DNA from: a bacterium
GTDB taxonomy: Bacteria > Patescibacteriota > Saccharimonadia > Saccharimonadales > UBA4665
Assembly (NCBI GenBank): GCA_021804315.1
Contig: JAJZHX010000011.1
Coordinates: 1-10,943, forward strand
Direction: 5' to 3'
DNA length: 10,943 nucleotides
The notes below the pieces were generated by a model that searched no databases, was not told the DNA's origin, and was given only the letters and a program-made list of their open reading frames with translations. This document shows, in pieces, positions 5,840-10,943 of the stretch. A program made the translations under genes and the position numbers. Numbering within the stretch: the stretch's first letter is position 1; every line of letters begins with the position of its first letter.

Positions 5840-6331
5840 ATGAAACAGGTTAGTATACCGGCTCAAATAACAACCTTTGAAGATAAAATTGCTGGCAACT
5901 TAAGTTTAACCCAGTTATTTTTACTCGCTACCCCGATTTTTATAAGTTTTGCATTTTATGGCTTATTACCTAAAAACTTTCATTTAAGCCTATATAAATT
6001 GGTTTTAATCGTTCTTATAGCACCAATTTTTATCGGTTTAGCCACAAGAATTAATGGTCAGTTAGCGATTAATTTAATAATTGTTTTACTTCGATATCAC
6101 CTTCGAGTAAAAAAATATTTATTTAATAAAAACACTAATTATTTAAAAGTTGAGGATGAACCTGAAAATATTCAAACGGCTGTTAAAGAAGAAGCTATTG
6201 AGGAAAATAAACCATTTTTAAAAGTAGACTTTAACGAAGTTAAGACAAGACTGGCTGAGCTACAAACTGGCACAACTTTAATAAAAGAGAAAGAGGGCAA
6301 GCTTTATGTTTATATTACCAAAGACAACTAA
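5840..6331 (+). CDS. PrgI-family (VirB3-like) membrane protein
   Basis: The 163-residue protein begins MKQVSIPAQITTFEDKIAGNLSLTQ, the typical opening of PrgI-family proteins, where a short beta-like segment with a conserved E-D-K precedes two transmembrane helices (about 24-42 and 50-70). A basic segment (LRYHLRVKKYLF) and a polar cytoplasmic tail of about 70 residues follow. PrgI proteins accompany VirB4 ATPases in Gram-positive and CPR conjugation-like systems and fill the role of VirB3, tying the ATPase to the membrane. The ribosome site is ambiguous: AAAGGA follows the previous stop but is about 18 bases from the ATG, and GGGA (5828-5831) is nearer. The ATG is kept because of the family-like N terminus. 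Confidence 0.82.
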   Translation: MKQVSIPAQITTFEDKIAGNLSLTQLFLLATPIFISFAFYGLLPKNFHLSLYKLVLIVLIAPIFIGLATRINGQLAINLIIVLLRYHLRVKKYLFNKNTNYLKVEDEPENIQTAVKEEAIEENKPFLKVDFNEVKTRLAELQTGTTLIKEKEGKLYVYITKDN

Positions 6332-6920
6332 AATAGCTTCATCTAGGGAACAAATTAAAATAAAGTCGGTTAGTCATAATGTACTATTATTATCTGACAA
6401 TAAATACCGGGCAATTTTAGAGATTAATCCCATTAACTTTGAACTTAAAAGCGAAGACGAACAAGATCATATAATAGATAATTACCAAGCTTTCTTAAAT
6501 GCTCTGCCTTGCTCGATCCAAATACTTTATAGAATTAGAGCCATAGATCTTGATCGCTACTTAGACGAACTTAATAAAAAGACCAAAAACCAACAAAACC
6601 TAAACCAAAAGACACATTTAACCAACTACAGTCAATTTATAAAAAACTTAGTAGTTGATAATAAAATTTTAAGTCGAAGTTTCTACCTAGTTTTGCCCTT
6701 AAACGACACTGAAGTAGAGGACATTGAACTTATTGCCCAGCAGCTAAAACTACTCGAGGACATTGTTATCAAAGGTCTTGAAAAAATAGGCATAAAAGCC
6801 AAAAGACTAACTAATTTAGAGATATTAGATCTATTTTATAGCTTTTATAATCCTGAGCGCTCCAAGATCCAGTCTATTAGTAGTCAGACACTTGAGTTAC
6901 TCAGTAAAGCTTATTTGTAA
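6306..6920 (+). CDS. VirB4 N-terminal-domain protein (TraC-like), separately encoded
   Basis: The 204 residues resemble the N-terminal domain of VirB4/TraC-type ATPases as seen in Patescibacteria. After a lead of about 25 residues comes a strand-rich segment (LLLSDNKYRAILEINPINFELKSEDEQ, in part) and a helical region around NYQAFLNALPCSIQILYRIR, then charged helices. No Walker motif is present. The start overlaps the PrgI gene by 26 bases in another frame and is set by GAGGG (6293-6297) eight bases upstream, inside prgI. The next gene, in the same frame 21 bases on, supplies the rest of VirB4. Together they total about 770 residues, close to a full-length VirB4. It probably acts as the membrane-proximal part of the motor. 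Confidence 0.68.
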   Translation: MFILPKTTKIASSREQIKIKSVSHNVLLLSDNKYRAILEINPINFELKSEDEQDHIIDNYQAFLNALPCSIQILYRIRAIDLDRYLDELNKKTKNQQNLNQKTHLTNYSQFIKNLVVDNKILSRSFYLVLPLNDTEVEDIELIAQQLKLLEDIVIKGLEKIGIKAKRLTNLEILDLFYSFYNPERSKIQSISSQTLELLSKAYL

Positions 6921-6941
6921 ATAACATGAAAGGTTATAAAA

Positions 6942-8651
6942 ATGACTAAACTACTTAAAAGAGCTAAAAAAACTAACCTCCAGCTAATTGACTACGGACA
7001 ACAAGATGCCATCGATTTAATTTCTTACGAAGCTTTACTAGAAAATCCAGACAATATAGCCTTAGACAACAGATTATATCGAATTTTATTTGTCGCCGGT
7101 TATCCATATGTAGCATCCTCTGGTTGGTTGAATAACTTAATCAACTTTAACCATGATATAGACGTTAGCTATCATCTTGACGTTATTGAAGCTAGCTCTA
7201 GCCTACCTAAACTTAATAGAAAGATTACTGAATTAGAGTCAACCAAGAGGGCGATGATTAAAAGTGGTCAACTAGTTGGTCCAGAAATTAGTGATCCTCT
7301 AGAGTCGGCAACCGCTTTAAGAGATAAAATTATGAGAGGCCAGGAAAAGCTCTTTCAAGTAGCTATTTATATGTGCATTAGCGGGAAGACCTTAGAAGAG
7401 TTGGATAAAATTACTAAACTGCTTGAAACAAATTTAGCAGCTAGGCTTTTTTACAGTAAAATAGCTCGTTATCAACAAATTGATGGACTGGTTTCGATAT
7501 TACCAAGGGCAGAAGATCTGCTGTCGCAAAAAAGAAATTTAGATAGTTCCTCATCGGCTTTAACTTTTCCTTTTATGTCTTCAGAACTAGCTCAAGAAAA
7601 CGGTATTCTCTATGGTGTTAATAAATCGAATAATTCATTAGTTATTCTAGACAGGTTTAGCCTTAACAATGCTAATAGTATTGTTTTTGCTGAGTCTGGT
7701 AGTGGTAAAAGCTATGCTACTAAGGTTGAAATACTACGGCAATTAATGTTTGGCACTAAGGTTATTGTGATTGACCCGGAAAGAGAATATAAGCTTCTAT
7801 GTCAATCAATGAACGGCAGCTATATAAAACTATCTGCTAAATCAAAGCAGAAAATTAACCCGTTTGATTTAACAACAACCCAAAGAGAACTAAAAGATTT
7901 ATCAGAACATACCCAAGATTTAATAGAAGTTTTATCTTTAATGGTGGGCGGTTTATCTAGCCGAGAAAGCGCTGCTCTTGATAAAGCAATCATTAAACTT
8001 TATACCAACAATCCAACCGCCACGCCTTTATTAGAAGATCTCTATGAAGAACTTCATAATCTTTGCCAATTAAAACTCAATGAACGCTTAGAAAAATATA
8101 TTAGCGGTAGTTTAAGTGATATCTTTAACGCTCAAACCAACATTGATTTAAACAATGATCTGGTGGTTTTTGATATTAAAGATATGCCGGAAAGTTTAAG
8201 ACAAATCATGATGTTAATTATTTCGAATTTTGTATCTAATCAGGTTAAATTAAAACCTCAAAAAAGACTACTGGTTATAGATGAGGCTTGGATGTTACTG
8301 CAACACGAGGAAAGTGCTCGTTTCATCTCTGGTTTAGTTAGAAGAGCTCGTAAATACTATCTTGGCGTATCGATTATCTCTCAAGCTGCTAACGACTTTT
8401 TAAATAATGACTATGGTCGGGCGATTGCTTCTCAGAGTAGTTTAAGGATCTTAATGCGACAAGATTCAACATCAATTAAAAATATTGTTTCAGAGTTTGC
8501 TTTAAGTGAATACGAAAAGAACTTTCTTTTAACTAGCGCCAAAGGCGAGGCCTTATTGTTAGCTGATCAAAATCATGTAGCAGTTAAAATCGTTGCCTCA
8601 GATAAAGAACATCCGTTAATAACTACTAATCCGGCTGAAATTTATTTATGA
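6942..8651 (+). CDS. VirB4-like type IV secretion ATPase
   Basis: This 569-residue protein is the motor of the secretion system, a HerA/FtsK-superfamily ATPase that energises pilus assembly and substrate transfer at the inner membrane. Walker A is AESGSGKS (250-257, Lys256). Walker B is LLVIDEAWMLL (443-453, Asp447 and Glu448). An arginine-rich motif RRARKYYLGVSIISQ (467-481) with a conserved Gln follows. The first 240 residues correspond to the middle of longer VirB4 proteins. A GAAAGG ribosome site (6928-6933) eight bases before the ATG supports the start. Two in-frame stops (TAA 6918-6920, TGA 6927-6929) separate it from the N-terminal-domain gene. It ends in ATGA, overlapping the CHAP gene start. 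Confidence 0.93.
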   Translation: MTKLLKRAKKTNLQLIDYGQQDAIDLISYEALLENPDNIALDNRLYRILFVAGYPYVASSGWLNNLINFNHDIDVSYHLDVIEASSSLPKLNRKITELESTKRAMIKSGQLVGPEISDPLESATALRDKIMRGQEKLFQVAIYMCISGKTLEELDKITKLLETNLAARLFYSKIARYQQIDGLVSILPRAEDLLSQKRNLDSSSSALTFPFMSSELAQENGILYGVNKSNNSLVILDRFSLNNANSIVFAESGSGKSYATKVEILRQLMFGTKVIVIDPEREYKLLCQSMNGSYIKLSAKSKQKINPFDLTTTQRELKDLSEHTQDLIEVLSLMVGGLSSRESAALDKAIIKLYTNNPTATPLLEDLYEELHNLCQLKLNERLEKYISGSLSDIFNAQTNIDLNNDLVVFDIKDMPESLRQIMMLIISNFVSNQVKLKPQKRLLVIDEAWMLLQHEESARFISGLVRRARKYYLGVSIISQAANDFLNNDYGRAIASQSSLRILMRQDSTSIKNIVSEFALSEYEKNFLLTSAKGEALLLADQNHVAVKIVASDKEHPLITTNPAEIYL

Positions 8652-9160
8652 TCAACTTCTTTATTATTAGGTTTAACAAAACAATTAGACAAGAACTTTT
8701 AGGGCTAGTTTTAATAGTAATCTTTATAATCCTGATGCCGATCATATCAGTTTTTGCTCTCACCAATGTGTCAACGCCTGCTGAAGCTAACCACGTTTAT
8801 GACGTTGTTAGTTATCCGGGTGATTACTATGCCTGGGGCAATTGCACTTGGTGGGTGTTTATTAGGCGAAGCCAAATAGGTGAGCCGATTCCCACTAATT
8901 GGGGCAATGCAGCTACTTGGGCATATTATGCGTCTAAAGACGGCTATTTGGTTAATCACCAGCCTAGTTTTGGAGCAATCATGCAAATAGCTAGTGTCGA
9001 CAATGGTTTGGGCCATGTTGCTTTTGTTGAGGGTGTTAATTTAAATGGTACCTGGAATATTTCTGAGATGAACGTTATTGGACTAGACGTTGTAGACTAT
9101 AAGTCTTTACCGGCTCTACAAGCAGCCAATTATAACTTTATTCATACTAAAATGAACTAA
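8648..9160 (+). CDS. Membrane-anchored CHAP-domain peptidoglycan hydrolase
   Basis: The 170-residue protein has an N-terminal signal anchor or signal peptide (hydrophobic about 18-38, ending near VFAL) and one CHAP domain. The catalytic Cys is in WGNCTWWV (Cys66), the His in LGHVAFVEGV (His123), and the third polar residue is probably Glu140 in NISEMN. CHAP enzymes are cysteine amidases or endopeptidases that cut peptidoglycan. In a secretion operon this is the usual VirB1-like job, opening the wall for the apparatus. Its ATG overlaps the TGA of the VirB4 gene (ATGA, 8648-8651) and no separate ribosome site is visible, so translation is probably coupled. A lytic toxin role against a host or competitor is possible but unsupported. 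Confidence 0.87.
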   Translation: MINFFIIRFNKTIRQELLGLVLIVIFIILMPIISVFALTNVSTPAEANHVYDVVSYPGDYYAWGNCTWWVFIRRSQIGEPIPTNWGNAATWAYYASKDGYLVNHQPSFGAIMQIASVDNGLGHVAFVEGVNLNGTWNISEMNVIGLDVVDYKSLPALQAANYNFIHTKMN

Positions 9161-9705
9161 ACTAACTTAGCGGTTAGTTTCATATCACTAATTAATGCCT
9201 TATAACTTGCTTCACTTTCAACTTGCCAATGACTAATTTGACTGGCAACACCACTAGCACATTCAATACCATTTGGATAACTAGCAGCGATATAAAAACC
9301 ATTAAATTGTTTAACCAAAGCACTTTCACCTAGTGAATATTTTCCTGGTATTTTAGCTAATATGGCAAATGATTCACTTTGCTTTTGCTGGCTTAAAGGG
9401 ATGGCATTATTGCCGGCACTAGCCTGACAGGCTTGAAAAGCATTTTCTGAAGCAGTATCTGTGATATAAACTTCGGCAGTTTTTCCTGTAGTAACTGGGC
9501 TAGGCAAGACAGTTATGCCCGATAAGGTATTACTGGGCCTAAACTCTACGCCAAGATTCTTTAAAACAAAATAGCCATTCTTCTTAACGAGACTATTATG
9601 ATGATTTTTATATAATATATAACCTAGTGAAAACACTAAAACAACTATCACAAGTATTAGAATTGTTTCTAAAACCGTAAAACCAGTGTTATTTTTTAGC
9701 TTCAT
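9157..9705 (-). CDS. Type IV pilin-like protein with prepilin signal
   Basis: The 182-residue protein begins with a short basic leader and the class III prepilin signal TG|FTVLE (cleavage after Gly8, Glu13 at mature position 5), followed by an uninterrupted hydrophobic helix (about 14-32). That is the hallmark of type IV pilins and pseudopilins processed by PilD-type peptidases. The rest is a globular domain with only two cysteines (Cys93 and Cys149), possibly a disulfide pair. I do not recognise a narrower subfamily. It is the only minus-strand gene right of dnaA and its stop overlaps the CHAP stop by four bases. No ribosome site precedes the ATG, and a promoter-like sequence would start the transcript almost at it. 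Confidence 0.8.
   Translation of the reverse strand: MKLKNNTGFTVLETILILVIVVLVFSLGYILYKNHHNSLVKKNGYFVLKNLGVEFRPSNTLSGITVLPSPVTTGKTAEVYITDTASENAFQACQASAGNNAIPLSQQKQSESFAILAKIPGKYSLGESALVKQFNGFYIAASYPNGIECASGVASQISHWQVESEASYKALISDMKLTAKLV
9159..9180. terminator. Hairpin at the convergent junction, possible bidirectional terminator
   Basis: AAACTAAC (9159-9166) and GTTAGTTT (9173-9180) form a perfect 8-bp stem around TTAGCG, exactly where the CHAP and pilin-like genes meet tail to tail. The stem is AT-rich and no strong T-run follows on either strand, so termination is only a possibility. Most of it also encodes the pilin C terminus. Confidence 0.35.
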
Positions 9706-9713
9706 TAATCATA

Positions 9714-9742
9714 AGCATAACCCAAAATAATAAGATAAACAA
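9714..9742 (-). promoter_or_regulatory. Candidate promoter of the pilin-like gene
   Basis: TTGTTT (9737-9742) and TATGCT (9714-9719) on the minus strand are 17 bases apart. Transcription would begin within a base or two of the ATG (9703-9705), which would give a leaderless message and explain the missing ribosome site. Confidence 0.35.
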
Positions 9743-9771
9743 TCAACTAGCCTGTACTTAGATTTATAAGC

Positions 9772-9800
9772 TTTACTTTTAGTTACTTAACAGATATAGT
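9772..9800 (+). promoter_or_regulatory. Candidate rpmH-rnpA promoter
   Basis: TTTACT (9772-9777) and TATAGT (9795-9800) are 17 bases apart, each close to the sigma-70 consensus. The leader would be about 40 bases, ending with AAGGAT (9837-9842) before rpmH. Confidence 0.5.
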
Positions 9801-9847
9801 TACAGCAAGATTAATTATTAAAACCAATTTTTATATAAGGATAAATT

Positions 9848-9985
9848 ATGCCCAAGAAAACTTATCAGCCGAAAAAAAGATCTCGAGCTAAAGAGCACGG
9901 TTTTTTAAAGAGGATGTCATCAAAAGGTGGCATAAAAGTTTTGAAGGCTCGTCGATTAAAGGGAAGAGCTAAGCTTTCAGTATAA
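9848..9985 (+). CDS. rpmH: 50S ribosomal protein L34
   Basis: This 45-residue, very basic protein reads [20 protein letters not shown] and continues through [20 protein letters not shown] (21-40) to end in AKLSV. It matches L34 along its length: TYQP at the N terminus, HGF in the centre, and the ARRxKGRxxLS end. L34 is a small protein of the large ribosomal subunit. An AAGGAT ribosome site (9837-9842) lies five bases before the ATG. It is the first gene of the conserved rpmH-rnpA-yidC group and starts three bases ahead of rnpA. One difference from many L34 proteins is PKK after the Met in place of KR. Confidence 0.96.
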   Translation: MPKKTYQPKKRSRAKEHGFLKRMSSKGGIKVLKARRLKGRAKLSV

Positions 9986-9988
9986 AAT

Positions 9989-10324
9989 ATGATTAACCGG
10001 AAACATCGTTTCCATGGACACGCTAGTATCAATAAGGTTTATCCAAAAACCAAAATTATTAGAGGCAGTCTTGTTAGTTTAAGGTATGCTAAAAGACCAC
10101 CGAATAAACCTTATAGGATAGCAGTTGTTGTCGGACGTAAGGTCAATAAATCAGCCGTTAAACGTAACCGAATAAGAAGAAGGCTATATGAAACAGTCAG
10201 AACATCAGATATGATTCCTGCTTCAACGGATTTAATTTTTAATGTTTATAGCGATCAATTAGCTGAAATTGATTATTTAAAGCTAAAACAACAAATTAAA
10301 GATTTATTAAATAAAGTTAGTTAA
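9989..10324 (+). CDS. rnpA: Ribonuclease P protein component
   Basis: RnpA is the small basic protein that helps the RNase P RNA bind and cut precursor tRNA 5' leaders. The 111-residue length is typical. Visible features are the N-terminal RKHRF region, the central YRIAVVVGRKVNKSAVKRNR stretch containing the RNR signature, and the following IRRRLYE of the conserved RNA-binding helix. It begins three bases after the rpmH stop with no clear ribosome site of its own, so its translation is probably coupled to rpmH. The rpmH-rnpA-yidC order further supports the call. Confidence 0.95.
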   Translation: MINRKHRFHGHASINKVYPKTKIIRGSLVSLRYAKRPPNKPYRIAVVVGRKVNKSAVKRNRIRRRLYETVRTSDMIPASTDLIFNVYSDQLAEIDYLKLKQQIKDLLNKVS

Positions 10325-10352
10325 AGCCCTAAATCTCCTTAGCAAATCATGA

Positions 10353-10358
10353 TATAGT
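10353..10358 (+). promoter_or_regulatory. Candidate extended -10 promoter for yidC
   Basis: TGATATAGT (10350-10358) has the TGnTATAAT form of an extended -10. The -35 region is poor. Transcription would begin around 10365, four bases before the yidC ATG, leaving almost no leader. yidC also lacks a visible ribosome site. Confidence 0.35.
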
Positions 10359-10368
10359 AGTAACAATT

Positions 10369-10943
10369 ATGTTCACTACTATAATCGTTAAACCAATTTT
10401 TAATTTATTGGTCCTTATTTATGCCATTTTACCAGGACATAACTTTGGTCTGGCTTTAATAATCTTTACGGTTGTTGTTCGGATTATCCTATGGCCTTTA
10501 GTTAGAAAACAGCTTCATCAGGCTAAGGCTATGAAAGATCTTCAGCCAGAGATTAAACGAATCAAAAAAGAAGCCAAAAAAGATCGAGCTAAAGAATCGC
10601 AAATGCTCATGGAATTATACAAAGAGAGAGGTATTAATCCTTTTTCAACATTTCCAACATTAATCATTCAGTTAATAGTTTTAATCGGTCTTTATAGCGG
10701 GCTTCGTAAGGTTATAGATAATCCAAATGCGCTAGTTACTTTTGCTTACCCAGGACTACAACACTTACCATGGATGAAAGTTTTGTCTCATAACATTCAT
10801 CGTTTTGACGATACCTTATTTGGCATAGTTAATCTTAGTAAATCAGCCTTAAGCAAAGCTGGCATCTACTGGCCCGCCATGATAATAGTGCTAGGTAGTG
10901 CAGTAGCTCAGTATTTTCAGAGTAAACAATTAATGCCTCAAGA
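10369..10943 (+). CDS. yidC: Membrane protein insertase YidC/Oxa1 (5' part, truncated by the window)
   Basis: YidC inserts and folds membrane proteins, alone or with SecYEG. The first 191 residues are present. There is a hydrophobic N terminus (about 4-21), a helix (about 26-45) containing VVVRIILWPL with the conserved hydrophilic-groove Arg38, and a charged cytoplasmic coiled region (about 47-88). The conserved ELYKERGINP motif leads to a second helix starting TFPTLIIQL, and another hydrophobic segment lies near 167-181. It lacks the large periplasmic domain of proteobacterial YidC, so it is the short Gram-positive or organellar type. No lipobox cysteine is seen. The gene starts 44 bases after rnpA and continues past the window. 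It would serve the many membrane proteins of the nearby secretion operon like any others. Confidence 0.95.
   Translation, partial: MFTTIIVKPIFNLLVLIYAILPGHNFGLALIIFTVVVRIILWPLVRKQLHQAKAMKDLQPEIKRIKKEAKKDRAKESQMLMELYKERGINPFSTFPTLIIQLIVLIGLYSGLRKVIDNPNALVTFAYPGLQHLPWMKVLSHNIHRFDDTLFGIVNLSKSALSKAGIYWPAMIIVLGSAVAQYFQSKQLMPQ

Larger units (their letters stand above)
9706..9847. other. Divergent promoter gap between the pilin-like gene and rpmH
   Basis: This 142-base AT-rich spacer separates two divergent genes and holds their candidate promoters. I see no other gene, repeat or structured RNA in it. Confidence 0.5.

Noticed and set aside
6918..6944. Frameshift or sequencing error splitting virB4
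   Set aside because: Both parts are in the same frame, two separate stop codons intervene, and the second part has its own ribosome site. A single-base error does not explain this.
8649..8651. Recoded UGA (glycine code of Gracilibacteria-type lineages)
   Set aside because: TGA ends the VirB4-like gene exactly at the CHAP start, Trp is encoded by TGG and Gly by GGN, and no conserved protein here needs TGA read as sense.
8771..9016. Minus-strand open frame of 81 codons opposite the CHAP gene
   Set aside because: It is inside the CHAP domain coding region, whose catalytic motifs are intact. It has no recognisable motif.
4295..9160. Complete integrative conjugative element
   Set aside because: No relaxase, coupling protein, integrase, tRNA-type attachment site or terminal repeats are visible, and base composition appears like the surrounding core genes.
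1..10943. tRNA, rRNA, CRISPR or insertion sequences
   Set aside because: I saw no cloverleaf-like sequence, regularly spaced repeats, transposase motifs or terminal inverted repeats in the window.

Overview
The window is a chromosomal origin-of-replication locus from an AT-rich bacterium. The most likely source is a member of the Patescibacteria/CPR, probably close to Saccharibacteria (TM7). This lineage call is an inference. It rests on low GC, short compact genes, the standard genetic code (TGA ends the VirB4-like gene and TGG encodes Trp), a YidC of the short Gram-positive type, and a minimal PrgI/VirB4/VirB6-like/pilin/CHAP secretion cluster without the outer-membrane parts of diderm systems.

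Layout. Bases 3-191 hold the 3' end of an unidentified Ser/Asn-rich plus-strand gene, whose stop codon abuts the stop of recF. On the minus strand, reading right to left, lie dnaA (2614-3972, GTG start), dnaN (1258-2349) and recF (192-1241): initiator, sliding clamp and recombination/repair ATPase. DnaA-box-like 9-mers lie in both gaps flanking dnaA (about 2421-2558 and 4022-4135). This resembles the bipartite origin of Bacillus. The gap upstream of dnaA also carries a candidate dnaA promoter whose -35 lies inside a DnaA box, a nested inverted repeat, and a 19-bp palindrome.

From 4295 to 9160 runs a tightly packed plus-strand operon for a reduced type IV secretion or DNA-transfer machine. Its genes are a VirB2/TrbC-like pilin, a VirB6-like polytopic membrane protein with a second pilin-like segment at its N terminus, a PrgI-family (VirB3-like) protein, a separate VirB4 N-terminal-domain protein, the VirB4 motor ATPase, and a membrane-anchored CHAP peptidoglycan hydrolase. 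Gaps range from 3 to 24 bases, with one 26-base overlap and one ATGA overlap. A single gene on the opposite strand (9157-9705) encodes a type IV pilin-like protein with a prepilin-peptidase signal, and converges on the CHAP gene.

The right end returns to the widely conserved origin neighbourhood: rpmH (9848-9985), rnpA (9989-10324) and the 5' part of yidC (10369 to the window end). In many bacteria rpmH-rnpA-yidC sits directly beside dnaA. Here about 5.9 kb separates dnaA from rpmH, and it is occupied by the secretion operon and the pilin gene. Nearly every gene points away from the gap upstream of dnaA and so would be co-directional with replication. The exceptions are the partial leftmost gene and the pilin-like gene.
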